NCBI RefSeq assembly: GCF_003429105.1
Contig: NZ_QVTD01000013.1
Location: 62,001 to 126,000 of the forward strand
Reading direction: 5' to 3'
From: Peribacillus glennii
Lineage (GTDB): Bacteria > Bacillota > Bacilli > Bacillales > DSM-1321
Length of the DNA: 64,000 nt
Positions 55,678 through 64,000 of the stretch are shown piece after piece; within the stretch, counting starts at the first letter, position 1; every line of letters begins with the position of its first letter. The translations under genes were made by a program, and so were the position numbers. The notes beneath the pieces are model-generated. The model was not told the origin of the DNA and did no database searches. It saw nothing but the letters and a program-made list of their open reading frames with translations.

Positions 55678-55923
55678 ATGGCAACCAAAGAAATTACCAT
55701 TTATACGACCAATACTTGTCCTTATTGTGTGCAGGCCAAGAATTTTCTTCATGAACAGCGTCTTCCCTATAAGGAAGTGAATGTGCAGGAGGATTATCAA
55801 GCAGCGCAACGGCTAGTGGAAGAAACAGGCCAAATGGGGGTTCCCCAGATTAATGTCAATGGAAACTGGGTGTTCGGTTTTGATCCCCAGGCGATCATGA
55901 CGTTTGCAAGCAGGGATATATAA
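55678..55923 (+). CDS. Glutaredoxin-family protein
   Basis: An 81-residue thioredoxin-fold redox protein. The CPYC active site is near residue 14 (TTNTCPYCVQAKNFL), and the TGQMGVPQINVNG loop carries the cis-Pro. It could reduce mixed disulfides using bacillithiol or other thiols; partner unknown. The ATG at 55678 follows GGGAGG; the upstream frame overlaps the end of spoVK. It may be in the spoVK transcript, and has its own terminator. Confidence 0.93.
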   Translation: MATKEITIYTTNTCPYCVQAKNFLHEQRLPYKEVNVQEDYQAAQRLVEETGQMGVPQINVNGNWVFGFDPQAIMTFASRDI

Positions 55924-55939
55924 CCTTATAAACAAATAT

Positions 55940-55964
55940 GACAGCTGATTGGCTGTCTTTTTTG
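55940..55964 (+). terminator. Intrinsic terminator after the glutaredoxin gene
   Basis: GACAGC(tgatt)GGCTGTC hairpin followed by TTTTTTG. Confidence 0.8.
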
Positions 55965-56056
55965 TTGTATACATTATAGGAATGTTTTCAATTGAAATAT
56001 TATTAAGATTTTACGAATAATACACTTAAAATTGATAAATAATTAAGAGGTTCATA

Positions 56057-56431
56057 ATGAATAACAATGAAAAACGGACCATTGATTCAAAATATATTCA
56101 GCAGCATTTAGCCAATGAACGAACCTATCTTGCCTGGATCAGAACAAGCATTACGATTATAGGTGTAGGATTCTTAATAACAAATCTTCATTTTTCATCC
56201 CGATCAACGGCTTCGCTTGTTGCTGATATCCTGGCACAAATCATTGGATTTGCTTCAATTGCTGTTGGAATTATTACATTAGTGATGGCATCTATCAGCT
56301 ATTTTAAAAAAGGAAAGGATATTAATCAACAGACCTTTAAATTTCCAAGGGTGACAGTCATATTGTTATCCCTAGTATTGCTGCTAATCTTTCTTTGCTT
56401 TGGCGCCTATTATGTGTTTGTCTGGACCTGA
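56057..56431 (+). CDS. DUF202 (YidH-family) membrane protein
   Basis: A 124-residue membrane protein with three hydrophobic helices. The N-terminal LANERTYLAWIRTSITII is the DUF202 signature. Function is unknown for the family. The ATG follows AAGAGG. It stands alone between terminators. Confidence 0.9.
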   Translation: MNNNEKRTIDSKYIQQHLANERTYLAWIRTSITIIGVGFLITNLHFSSRSTASLVADILAQIIGFASIAVGIITLVMASISYFKKGKDINQQTFKFPRVTVILLSLVLLLIFLCFGAYYVFVWT

Positions 56432-56503
56432 TTTACCTGAAAACATCATTATGGCCAGATATAAGGTTTACTTACTATGGAAGGAAATGAACTCTATGAA
56501 AAA

Positions 56504-56540
56504 TAAAGTGACCAGCCCTAATTCTGGTCACTTTTATTTT
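56504..56540. terminator. Terminator between DUF202 and the NlpC/P60 gene
   Basis: AAAGTGACCAG (56505-56515) pairs perfectly with CTGGTCACTTT (56524-56534), followed by TATTTT. It can serve both converging genes. Confidence 0.85.
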
Positions 56541-56574
56541 GCACCTTGAGCTGGTTAAAGCTAAGAAATATTAT

Positions 56575-57066
56575 TTATTTAAGTATACGTTTGGCGCCAA
56601 CATAGTGGTCCTTCCAATAAATTGTAGCTAGGGACACAGTGCTGACTCCTTTTGATTGTGTGGCTGCAATGAACTTATTTTCCCCAATATAAATTCCGAC
56701 GAAAGAGACTTTGGTCCCGGAGGTTTTAAAGAAAACCAAGTCCCCTGCCATAAGGTTTTTCTGTTTTACTGAAGTTCCTTTTTTATATTGTTCCATGACC
56801 GTTCTTGGAAGCTTCGTTTTTACGGACGAAGTATTATATACATATTGCACGAAGCCTGAAGCATCAAATCCTTTTGGAGTAGTACCCCCATATTTGTATG
56901 GTTTCCCGACATTCTGTTTGGCAATTTTCACGATCCCCTGCTGCGCCGTGACTTTTTGGACGGCCTTTGCTTGTATAGGCGAAACAATGAAACTGAATAC
57001 CAAAGACCATATCAAAGCGATAGATAATAAAAATTTGGGGCTTTTCAATGACACTTGCACATTCAT
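56575..57066 (-). CDS. Secreted NlpC/P60-fold protein lacking the catalytic Cys and His
   Basis: A 163-residue protein with a signal peptide (LLSIALIWSLVFSFIVSPIQAKA) and one NlpC/P60 (C40) domain. In active members the motif is DCSGF and the His lies in SHVGIYIG. Here they read GFDASGF (Ala69; codon GCT) and VSFVGIYIG (Phe122; codon TTC). The third polar residue survives (KDHYVGAKR, His154). So it can probably bind wall peptides but not cut them. The frame is intact and the ATG at 57066 follows AGGAGG with six bases between, which argues against a plain pseudogene. Confidence 0.85.
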   Translation of the reverse strand: MNVQVSLKSPKFLLSIALIWSLVFSFIVSPIQAKAVQKVTAQQGIVKIAKQNVGKPYKYGGTTPKGFDASGFVQYVYNTSSVKTKLPRTVMEQYKKGTSVKQKNLMAGDLVFFKTSGTKVSFVGIYIGENKFIAATQSKGVSTVSLATIYWKDHYVGAKRILK

Positions 57067-57528
57067 TCTTTTCCTCCTGGTAAATAAATTTATTTTCACA
57101 TACTTAGTCGCCCAATTAACTGAAAAGTTACAAATAAACAGGCAATTTTTTCATTATAAATAAAATTATTACAATTCCTTTATGATTTATTACCAAAAAA
57201 TGTACATTTGGAATATGAAAAAAGCAGTAATTAAGCACAAGCTGAAAGAATTATAATGTGGCTGTATACTAGATTGATATTAAAAAAATTGAAAGGGTTT
57301 TCTGTCTTTCCGTTAATGCCACACTTGGTTAAGGGGATATATAAAATCGGAGCCATTCGGTTCAATGAAAAAATATCAGTACCAATGCCCCCAACCTGGT
57401 TTAAACTCCATGAAGCCAAAAAAAGGCGGAAATGCCGTTTTTATTTATTCCTCCTGCTTGAATTCATTTTGGAATGTTTGATTTTTTTGTTATGATGGGT
57501 AGGGAACTCTTAAGGATGGTGAGTTTTT
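57067..57528. other. Intergenic region before hflX
   Basis: A plus-strand frame of 79 codons (57256-57495) has no convincing ribosome site and contains a small hairpin (GGC-GGAAAT-GCC then GTTTTTATT near 57424), so I do not call it. A promoter for hflX is plausible (TTGGAA near 57471, TATGAT near 57492). The rest shows no gene. Confidence 0.4.
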
Positions 57529-58782
57529 TTGGAACACAAGGAAAAAGAACGAGTCATATTAATCGGATGCCAAACGACAGAGGATGATTTGCGTTATGAA
57601 TATTCTTTGGAAGAGCTTGCGTCCCTCACGAAAACAGCGGACGGCGAGGTTTTAATCACGGTTACCCAGAAAAGGGACCGAGTGCATCCATCTACATACA
57701 TAGGAAAAGGAAAGGTCGAGGAACTGGGGTACATTGAAGAAGAACTGGAACCCGATTTAATGATCTTCAATGATGAGCTTTCGCCAAGCCAAATCAGGAA
57801 CCTGTCCCAACATTTTAAGGCAAGGGTCATTGACCGGACCCAACTGATTCTTGACATTTTTGCACAGAGAGCTCGATCAAGGGAAGGCAAGCTTCAGGTC
57901 GAGCTTGCACAGCTGCAGTATTTGCTGCCAAGATTGGCCGGACAAGGTACCTCCCTTTCACGTCTGGGAGCGGGAATCGGGACGAGAGGGCCCGGGGAGA
58001 CAAAGCTTGAGAGCGACAGACGCCATATCCGCCGCAGGATCGACGATATAAAAGAACAACTTGAAACCGTCGTTAAGCACAGGGAGCGTTATCGTGAGAG
58101 AAGAAAGCGTAACAAAACGTTTCAGGTGGCCTTGGTAGGCTATACCAATGCAGGTAAATCAACCTTGTTCAACCGATTGACGGAAGCAGATTCGTTTGAA
58201 GAAAACCTGCTTTTTGCCACTCTGGATCCGATGACGAGAAAGTCGATACTGCCGAGTGGTTTCACCGTCCTTTTAACTGATACAGTAGGCTTTATAGAAG
58301 ATTTGCCTACAACATTGATTGCCGCATTCAGGTCCACTCTGGAAGAACTGAAGGAAGCGGATCTGCTTCTCCATGTGGTGGATTCATCTGCCCCCGATTA
58401 TTTCAATCATGAAAAGACGGTCTGGGAGCTTCTTTCCGATCTTGAGGTAAACCATATACCTGAGCTGACACTATATAATAAGAAGGATTTGCAAAATCCA
58501 GACTTTGTGCCAACTTCAAAGGGAAAATCCATGATCATCTCTGCGTTTGAAGAAAAGGACCTGGAAGCTGTGCTGGCGCAAATTGAAGAAACGGTGATTA
58601 GTGAAATGGAAGCTTACCATGTATTCCTGCCGGCCAGTGAGGGTAAGTTGCTTTCCCAGCTTAAAAATGAAAGCATCATGCGTTCTTTATCCTTTGACGA
58701 ACAAAAGGAAAGTTATGAGTGTAAAGGGTATTCTTTAATTGACCATCCTTTAACCGGACAACTAAAGAAATATGTAAAATAA
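57529..58782 (+). CDS. hflX: Ribosome-associated GTPase HflX
   Basis: A 417-residue GTPase that splits stalled or hibernating ribosomes. The N-terminal HflX domain includes [14 protein letters not shown] and a long coiled helix with [15 protein letters not shown]. The G domain has [12 protein letters not shown] (G1), [10 protein letters not shown] (G3) and NKKD (G4). The TTG at 57529 follows AAGGATGGTGAG. In Bacillus it is ynbA and precedes ynbB, as here. Confidence 0.94.
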   Translation: MEHKEKERVILIGCQTTEDDLRYEYSLEELASLTKTADGEVLITVTQKRDRVHPSTYIGKGKVEELGYIEEELEPDLMIFNDELSPSQIRNLSQHFKARVIDRTQLILDIFAQRARSREGKLQVELAQLQYLLPRLAGQGTSLSRLGAGIGTRGPGETKLESDRRHIRRRIDDIKEQLETVVKHRERYRERRKRNKTFQVALVGYTNAGKSTLFNRLTEADSFEENLLFATLDPMTRKSILPSGFTVLLTDTVGFIEDLPTTLIAAFRSTLEELKEADLLLHVVDSSAPDYFNHEKTVWELLSDLEVNHIPELTLYNKKDLQNPDFVPTSKGKSMIISAFEEKDLEAVLAQIEETVISEMEAYHVFLPASEGKLLSQLKNESIMRSLSFDEQKESYECKGYSLIDHPLTGQLKKYVK

Positions 58783-58793
58783 AGGAGAAACAA

Positions 58794-60065
58794 ATGTACG
58801 GGGATTTACAAAACGGAACATATTTAAAGGATCTTTCAGATGCTGTAGAGGCAATGGTTGCAACTGTACATAAAGAAGTGGATGAAAAAATCGAAACCAA
58901 CCAATACAGGGTTCTGCAAAGTTTTCAAAAACATAAAGTCAGCGATTCACATTTCATTCCATCAACTGGTTATGGATATGATGATGCCGGAAGGGATACA
59001 TTGGAAATGGTGTATGCTGAAGTGCTTGGAGGGGAGGCGGGCCTGGTCCGCCCTCAAATCATCTCAGGGACCCATGCAATATCCATAGCCCTGTTTGGGG
59101 TATTGCGGCCTGGAGACGAGCTTGTATACATAACCGGCAAACCGTATGATACGCTGGAAGAGATTGTTGGAATAAGAGGAAGCGGGAAGGGATCGTTGAA
59201 GGAATTTGGGATAGGCTACAGCACTGTGCCGCTGACTGAAGCAGGAAAAATCGATTTCGAGGCGGTTCAAAATGCAATTACACCGAAAACAAAAATGATC
59301 GGGATCCAACGTTCAAAAGGATATGCGACGCGGCCTTCCTTTACGGTGGATGAAATCAGGGATATGATTCATTGTGTGAAAGAAATCAAACCGGATATGG
59401 TGGTCTTTGTTGATAATTGTTACGGTGAATTTGTCGAGACACTTGAACCTTGCCACGTCGGAGCGGATTTAATGGCCGGTTCACTGATTAAAAACCCGGG
59501 TGGAGGTCTGGCCAAGACCGGGGGTTATATTGTCGGGAAAAAAGAATGGGTCGATTTGTGCTCATACAGGTTAACTTCACCAGGGATAGGAGCAGAGGCC
59601 GGGGCATCCCTATACAGCCTTCAGGAAATGTATCAAGGCTTTTTTCTTGCTCCCCATGTAGTAGGACAAGCCTTAAAAGGCGCGATTTTCACATCGGCAC
59701 TTCTTGGAAAACTGGGGATGAACACATCTCCTGTATGGAATGCGAAACGGACAGACTTGATCCAATCAGTCCAATTTGATGACCGCGATAAGATGGTCGC
59801 ATTTTGCCAGGCAATTCAATTTGCATCACCTGTGAATTCCCATGTCACTCCTTACCCAAGCTATATGCCCGGCTATGAAGATGATGTGATCATGGCTGCT
59901 GGTACATTCATACAGGGCGCAAGCATAGAGCTTACTGCCGATGGGCCAACCAGACCGCCGTATGTTGCTTATGTACAGGGCGGCCTTACCTATGCCCATG
60001 TAAAAATAGCGGTGCTGACTGCCGTTGATTCTTTAATCGAGAAGAAATTAATTTCTATTGCGTAG
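58794..60065 (+). CDS. ynbB: YnbB, PLP-dependent methionine gamma-lyase-like protein
   Basis: A 423-residue PLP protein of the family once called aluminium resistance protein. Hallmarks are STGYGYDDAGRDTLE, SGTHAISIALFG, and the PLP lysine in SLIKNPGGGLAKTGGY. The true substrate is uncertain. The ATG follows AAAGGAG and the gene is 11 bp after hflX, so the two are an operon. glnR follows, as in B. subtilis. Confidence 0.92.
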   Translation: MYGDLQNGTYLKDLSDAVEAMVATVHKEVDEKIETNQYRVLQSFQKHKVSDSHFIPSTGYGYDDAGRDTLEMVYAEVLGGEAGLVRPQIISGTHAISIALFGVLRPGDELVYITGKPYDTLEEIVGIRGSGKGSLKEFGIGYSTVPLTEAGKIDFEAVQNAITPKTKMIGIQRSKGYATRPSFTVDEIRDMIHCVKEIKPDMVVFVDNCYGEFVETLEPCHVGADLMAGSLIKNPGGGLAKTGGYIVGKKEWVDLCSYRLTSPGIGAEAGASLYSLQEMYQGFFLAPHVVGQALKGAIFTSALLGKLGMNTSPVWNAKRTDLIQSVQFDDRDKMVAFCQAIQFASPVNSHVTPYPSYMPGYEDDVIMAAGTFIQGASIELTADGPTRPPYVAYVQGGLTYAHVKIAVLTAVDSLIEKKLISIA

Positions 60066-60107
60066 CTGTCAATGACAAGTAAACTAATTTCTGATTTTTT
60101 ATTTAAT

Positions 60108-60134
60108 TGTTATGTTATTTAACCTAACATAACA
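60108..60134. promoter_or_regulatory. GlnR/TnrA-type operator before glnR
   Basis: TGTTATGTTA and TAACATAACA form a perfect 10-7-10 palindrome. Within it, TGTTA-N7-TAACA is an exact match to the GlnR/TnrA consensus TGTNA-N7-TNACA. It touches the -35 region, so GlnR binding should block transcription when glutamine is high. Confidence 0.9.
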
Positions 60135-60163
60135 TTGACAGAAAACATTACATGATATATAGT
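60135..60163 (+). promoter_or_regulatory. Sigma-A promoter of glnRA
   Basis: Consensus TTGACA (60135-60140) and TATAGT (60158-60163) are 17 bp apart. Confidence 0.88.
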
Positions 60164-60198
60164 CTTAGTAAGCAAACAAAATAAAGGAGGATGCTTGG

Positions 60199-60603
60199 AT
60201 GAGCGGCAACAACATTCGGCGTTCGATGCCTCTATTCTCGATCGGAATCGTTATGCAGCTGACTGAATTGTCTGCACGCCAGATCCGTTATTATGAAGAG
60301 CATCAATTGATTACTCCTGAACGGACAGAAGGCAACCGCCGGCTTTTTTCACTGAATGATATCGACCGGCTCCTGGAGATTAAAGAGTTAATTGAACAGG
60401 GTGTCAATCTGGCAGGCATTAAAAAGATTTTCGCGGTGAAGGAAGACTCACAACAACCAACATCCGAGAATTTTGAAACAAAACTGAAAAAATCTGATTT
60501 AACCGATGAGGAACTTCGCAAGCTTCTAAGAAACGAGCTAATTCATGGCGGCAAACACCGCACGACACTCCGCCAAGGAGATATGTCCCGTTTCTTTCAT
60601 TAA
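60199..60603 (+). CDS. glnR: Nitrogen regulator GlnR (MerR family)
   Basis: A 134-residue MerR-family repressor of glutamine synthetase. The winged helix ([37 protein letters not shown]) is full length. The C-terminal tail ([15 protein letters not shown]) is the autoinhibitory part that glutamine-bound GlnA relieves. The ATG follows AAAGGAGG. A perfect operator precedes the promoter, so the operon is self-controlled. Confidence 0.96.
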   Translation: MSGNNIRRSMPLFSIGIVMQLTELSARQIRYYEEHQLITPERTEGNRRLFSLNDIDRLLEIKELIEQGVNLAGIKKIFAVKEDSQQPTSENFETKLKKSDLTDEELRKLLRNELIHGGKHRTTLRQGDMSRFFH

Positions 60604-60650
60604 TAAAGCTTAAAAAATCAATGCAATTATTTTGGGGAGGAATAATGGTT

Positions 60651-61985
60651 ATGGCAAAGTACACTCGTGAAGACATCACCCGCTTGGCTAAGGAGGAAAA
60701 CGTAAAGTATATCCGCCTGCAATTCACAGACATTCTTGGCACAATCAAAAACGTTGAAATCCCGGTAAGCCAGCTTGAAAAAGCGCTGGACAACAAAATG
60801 ATGTTCGATGGTTCTTCCATTGAAGGTTTCGTACGGATTGAAGAGTCGGATATGTATCTATATCCTGACTTGAATACATGGGTAATATTCCCTTGGACTT
60901 CAGAAAAAGGGAAGGTTGCCCGCTTAATTTGCGATATTTATAACACAGACGGCACTCCTTTCGAAGGGGATCCACGTGCGAACCTAAAGCGCATTCTTGC
61001 AGAAGCCAAGGAGCTTGGCTTCACAGACTTCAACTTAGGGCCTGAACCGGAATTCTTCCTATTCAAACTGGATGAAAAAGGCGAGCCTACGCTGGAGCTT
61101 AATGATAAAGGCGGATACTTTGACCTTGCACCAACTGACCTTGGGGAAAACTGCCGCCGCGATATCGTGCTGGAGCTTGAAGAAATGGGCTTTGAAATCG
61201 AAGCATCCCACCACGAAGTTGCTCCGGGCCAGCACGAAATAGATTTTAAATACGCAGATGCGATTTCTGCATGCGACAATATCCAGACTTTCAAACTGGT
61301 CGTTAAAACAATTGCCCGTAAACACGGCCTGCACGCTACCTTCATGCCAAAACCATTATTCGGCGTGAACGGTTCCGGAATGCACTGCAACGTATCATTA
61401 TTTAGAGGCAATGAAAATGCATTCTATGACCCAAGCGGAAATCTTGAACTGAGCGAAACTGCTGAGCAATTCATCGCCGGCGTAATCAAGCACGCACCTG
61501 CATTTACAGCGGTAACAAACCCGACTGTCAACTCTTACAAGCGCTTGGTTCCAGGCTATGAAGCACCTTGCTACGTTGCATGGTCTGCAAAAAACCGCAG
61601 CCCGCTGATCCGTATCCCTGCTTCACGCGGCGTAAGCACCCGTGTTGAAGTACGCAGCGTCGACCCGGCAGCAAATCCGTATCTTGCGCTTGCTGTACTG
61701 TTAAAAGCAGGACTGGATGGAATCAAAAACAAGATGACTCCTCCAAATCCAGTGGACCGCAATATCTATGTCATGAACAAAGAAGAAAGAGAAGAAGCAG
61801 GAATCGTCGACCTTCCGGCAACATTGGCAGCTGCCCTCGATGTCTTAAAATCAGACGAAGTAATCTGTTCAGCACTGGGCAATCACTTGTTAGAACACTT
61901 TATCGAAGCAAAAGAAATCGAATGGGATATGTTCCGTACGCAAGTGCACCCATGGGAGCGCGAGCAGTACATGACGATGTATTAA
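60651..61985 (+). CDS. glnA: Glutamine synthetase type I
   Basis: Makes glutamine from glutamate, ammonia and ATP, and in Bacillus also signals to GlnR and TnrA. The protein is 444 aa from MAKYTRED, identical in length to B. subtilis. Seen motifs are [35 protein letters not shown] and [13 protein letters not shown]; there is no adenylylation loop of the Gram-negative type. The ATG at 60651 is chosen by homology; ATG 60645 is closer to GGGGAGG. It is the second gene of glnRA. Confidence 0.97.
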   Translation: MAKYTREDITRLAKEENVKYIRLQFTDILGTIKNVEIPVSQLEKALDNKMMFDGSSIEGFVRIEESDMYLYPDLNTWVIFPWTSEKGKVARLICDIYNTDGTPFEGDPRANLKRILAEAKELGFTDFNLGPEPEFFLFKLDEKGEPTLELNDKGGYFDLAPTDLGENCRRDIVLELEEMGFEIEASHHEVAPGQHEIDFKYADAISACDNIQTFKLVVKTIARKHGLHATFMPKPLFGVNGSGMHCNVSLFRGNENAFYDPSGNLELSETAEQFIAGVIKHAPAFTAVTNPTVNSYKRLVPGYEAPCYVAWSAKNRSPLIRIPASRGVSTRVEVRSVDPAANPYLALAVLLKAGLDGIKNKMTPPNPVDRNIYVMNKEEREEAGIVDLPATLAAALDVLKSDEVICSALGNHLLEHFIEAKEIEWDMFRTQVHPWEREQYMTMY

Positions 61986-61990
61986 TAGGG

Positions 61991-62028
61991 GAAAGCCTTG
62001 ATACTACTAGTATCGGGGCTTTTTTTTA
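61991..62028 (+). terminator. Intrinsic terminator of glnRA
   Basis: AAAGCC..GATAC pairs with GTATC..GGCTTT, followed by a run of T. Confidence 0.88.
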
Positions 62029-62074
62029 TGTGGTCAAAAAACAGCGCGTTTAGGTAAAAAAGATTGTGACCACA
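62029..62074. repeat. Inverted repeat next to the integrase remnant
   Basis: TGTGGTCA (62029-62036) and TGACCACA (62067-62074) are perfect 8-bp inverted arms around 30 bp. They sit between the glnRA terminator and the end of the integrase pseudogene. Possible uses are an integrase-binding or attachment region, or a terminator for the integrase. The matching far end would lie outside the window. Confidence 0.45.
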
Positions 62075-62084
62075 AAATTATAAT

Positions 62085-62905
62085 TTAATTTAAAATGTCT
62101 TTTGTGTAATTCTCAAATTCACTCATAGTATCTTGTTCGATTTTCTTAGAAACATGGGCATATACATCAGCTGTTATTTGCATGCTTCCATGTCCAAGAC
62201 GTTCTTGGATATAATTCATATCTGCTCCAGCTTCTAATTGAAGAACAGCATGTGTGTGACGAAATGAGTGAATAGGAATAGATGGAATTTCTGCCCTTTT
62301 TAGTATTCTTGAAAAAGCGTTGAATAGACTTGATTTAGGCATGAAGTTCCCATCATTTCTGCAAAACAAGATTTAAATCGTGATGGTAGACGTCATTTAA
62401 TGCAATTTTGTTTTGGTTTTGGTGCTTTTTATGGAATAGAAGGTCGTTTGCGAGTCTTTGGCTTATTGTGATAATACGTGTGGAGTTATAGGGTTTTGTT
62501 TCCCCAAATAATTCTGATTTATCTTTGGCTTGAAGATCCAGTGTCTTGGTAACACTTATAGTCTTTTCTTTTAAGTCAATATCTGTCCACATTGGAGAGC
62601 TGATGCTTCACCTTTTCTTAAACCTGTTTCAATTAATACTTTAAAAAACAACCAATAAATATAATCATACTTATTCGCTTCCTGTAATAAGGCAGGTATA
62701 TCTTCAGATTCAATGAACTTCAATGAATTATCATTGGTTTTTCCTTTGATGGTTGCTCCTTGACAGAGATTTTTTTTGATTATGCTAATTACTATTGCTT
62801 TTTCCAATGCGTTAAACATAGTTCCGTGAATGATTTCTATAGTTCGTTTGCTGTATTCCTTTTATCTAATGATTCAAGAATTTCTGGTACATAATAGGTT
62901 TCACA
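62085..62905 (-). pseudogene. Tyrosine recombinase (phage/ICE integrase), frameshifted and truncated
   Basis: Read in order on the minus strand, fragments of one integrase appear in changing frames: VKPIMYQKFL, ESLDKR, YSKRTIEIIHGTMFNALEKA, then the catalytic core with TGLRKGEASAL, WTDIDLKEKTISV, then FCRNDGNFMPKS, HSFRHTHAVL, ERLGHGSMQIT and Tyr in TADVYAHVS. All catalytic residues remain but are split. Frameshifts lie near 62590 (a duplicated TG) and 62365 (about 2 bases lost), with two more near 62855-62870. The N-terminal arm-binding domain is missing. It marks an inserted element next to glnA; the gene is dead. Confidence 0.85.
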
Positions 62906-63350
62906 TCTTCTAATAAGGAATCAAAAGCCGAAGAGGGCAAATATCGAGCAAAGCAATTGCTGGATTGGGCAAAGAAATGTGAACGAAGATCCATCCGGAT
63001 AAACAGTATTCCCGATGTTAGGCCAATGGTATCTGTTAGAAAAAAAGACTTTGATTCACATAATTTCTTTTCAATTGCGCCAATGGAGTGATTGACCTGA
63101 AAACGGGTGAACTCCTTCCACATGGTAGAGATTTGTTGCTAACTAAAATATCACCCACTCCATATGAAAAGGATGCTAAATTTCCTTCTTAGAAAGCATC
63201 TTCATCACGGATGATAAACCGGATTATGAAATCATTGATTCCTTCAACGGTTCATAGGTTATTCCTTAACAGGATCCACAATGATGTGGCCCGTCTGGAT
63301 GGGGCGCGGTTTGTGTCAGCCGTAGAGAGTGTGTGTGGCTACAGGATTTT
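62895..63350 (+). pseudogene. D5/P4-type phage DNA primase-helicase remnant
   Basis: Plus-strand fragments in successive frames read: [34 protein letters not shown], then [34 protein letters not shown], then [32 protein letters not shown], then NDVARLDGARFVSAVE. This is the order of a D5-N / P4-family phage primase-helicase. The Walker A part between LTGST and NDVARL is missing, so at least one deletion is present besides three or more frameshifts. A minus-strand frame over it is only a shadow. It is clearly dead. Confidence 0.75.
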
Positions 63351-63502
63351 TTTCCCGGTTAACTCAAAAAGAAAAGATTGTGGTTATGCAAAGGTTTAAT
63401 GATTTCACCTTCCCAAAAATTGCAGAACAAATGGGATATAGTAGAAGCCATCCACGAAAGATTTACTTACAAGCTTTAGAGAAAATGAGAGGAGTTTCTT
63501 AA
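63345..63502 (+). pseudogene. C-terminal fragment of a sigma-70 region-4-like phage regulator
   Basis: The frame reads RLTQKEKIVVMQRFNDFTF, PKIAEQMGYSRSHPRKIYLQ, ALEKMRGVS and stops at 63500. LTxKEKxVxxxRFxxDxxFxxIAxxMGxSR is a sigma region 4 / phage late-regulator helix-turn-helix. The N-terminal part is absent and the fragment abuts the primase remnant, so it is probably a fused end. The stop overlaps the next start (TAATG). Confidence 0.6.
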
Positions 63503-63834
63503 TGAAATTAGATGAATATCAGCAATTAACAGAAAGAACAGCAGGTGAATTTGAGGATTTATACACTGAATTAATCGAATGGAGTATGGGAATTGGTGGG
63601 TAGGCTGGTGAAGTGGTCGAAGATATGAAAAAGGTAGCATTTCACGGTCATGAATTGGACAAAGAGAACTTAGCTTATGAGTTGGGTGATTTAATGTTTT
63701 ATATTGCTCGTATGGCTGAAGCTCTTGGTTATAGTTTAAGTCAAATTACAACAATGAATATCGAAAAGCTTATGAAAAGGTATCCGGTTGGCTTTAGTAA
63801 AGAGGCGAGCATCAATCGAAGTGAAGGATATTAA
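63502..63834 (+). pseudogene. MazG-like nucleotide pyrophosphohydrolase with one in-frame TAG
   Basis: From ATG 63502 the frame gives MKLDEYQQLTERTAGEFEDL, YTELIEWSMGIGG, then TAG at 63601-63603, then AGEVVEDMKKVAFHGHELDK and ELGDLMFYIARMAEALGYSL to TAA at 63832-63834. The MazG family has Glu at the TAG position (GxxGEAGEVxE), so GAG changed to TAG by one base. Otherwise the 110-codon gene is intact, including the ELGDLM metal motif. Ribosome site GAGAGGAG precedes it. It is probably a recent nonsense loss of a phage house-cleaning enzyme. Confidence 0.8.
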
Positions 63835-64000
63835 AGACTTTTCCTTGATATCAGAATTTGTATTTTGTTAGATTGGGGGGGTAAATCTAAGGGACTATTT
63901 TAGTTTCAAGCTTGGATAAAAATTTAAAATTAGGGGTCTTACTTGGGTATTGGTACGTTGATTCCCAAATTTACAACGGCGTACGTTAACAAAAGAAAAA
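63835..64000. other. Unassigned right end
   Basis: No gene is supported in the last 166 bases. A short GGGGGGG run at 63876-63882 and AT-rich DNA are all I see. Confidence 0.4.

Noticed and set aside
57256-57495. 79-codon plus-strand frame before hflX
   Set aside because: No ribosome site, a terminator-like hairpin inside, and the likely hflX promoter overlaps its end.
62866-63123. Minus-strand 85-codon frame
   Set aside because: Only its last ~13 codons (VKPIMYQKFL) belong to the integrase remnant. The rest is antisense to the primase-helicase fragments, which match a known family.

Overview
The window reads as chromosome of an endospore-forming Bacillaceae bacterium with moderate GC. Gene content and order follow the Bacillus subtilis backbone from dapG-dapA to glnR-glnA. 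Almost all backbone genes are on the + strand. Sporulation genes (spoIIIE, spoVS, cotE, spoVK, CotF-like coat genes, tepA) place it among spore formers. The genus cannot be fixed from the sequence alone; some features (a BMP-type nucleoside ABC operon after ymfC, a KorAB oxidoreductase between spoVS and tdh) differ from B. subtilis 168.

Layout. 1-7.5 kb: end of dapG, dapA, a decayed GNAT acetyltransferase, rnjB, tepA, ylzJ, spoIIIE. 7.5-14 kb: a small minus-strand gene, a GntR regulator and a four-gene nucleoside-type ABC transporter. 14.2-22 kb: the ymfF-ymfH-ymfI EF-P-associated genes, ymfJ, ymfK, rodZ, pgsA, cinA. 22.3-28 kb: recA with a LexA box, rny, ymdB, spoVS, a dipeptidase. 28.2-42.3 kb: korAB, an Asn/Asp/Cys-rich minus-strand gene, tdh-kbl, miaB-ricA, a coat-like minus-strand gene, cotE, mutS-mutL. 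42.4-52.7 kb: an accessory block between mutL and miaA with regulators of the TetR, LysR and MocR families, exporters, a hydrolase, a nucleotidyltransferase, DinB and CGNR proteins and coat genes. 52.7-62 kb: miaA-hfq, a 51-bp degenerate tandem array, spoVK, a glutaredoxin, DUF202, an NlpC/P60 protein lacking its catalytic residues, hflX-ynbB, glnR-glnA. 62-64 kb: a decayed prophage or integrative element.

How the genes work together. The backbone carries linked modules: lysine/DPA synthesis (dapG-dapA), mRNA decay (rnjB and rny), translation and tRNA modification (miaA, miaB, ymfF/H/I), DNA repair (recA, mutSL), threonine breakdown to glycine (tdh-kbl), nitrogen control (glnRA) and spore formation. 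Clear regulatory signals include strong sigma-A promoters before rnjB, recA, rny and glnR, a LexA-like box at recA, and a perfect 10-7-10 palindrome of the GlnR/TnrA type before glnR.

The least ordinary parts are: a dispersed imperfect repeat family with at least three copies; the 54.1-54.4 kb tandem array; the NlpC/P60 pseudoenzyme; an RNase J2 with an intact metal motif; a probable CTG start for kbl; two stretches of decayed genes (GNAT at 1.4 kb; integrase, D5-type primase-helicase, sigma-like and MazG-like remnants at 62-63.8 kb); and a structured leader before ymfK. No tRNA, rRNA or CRISPR array was seen. I did not find a convincing new multi-gene system.
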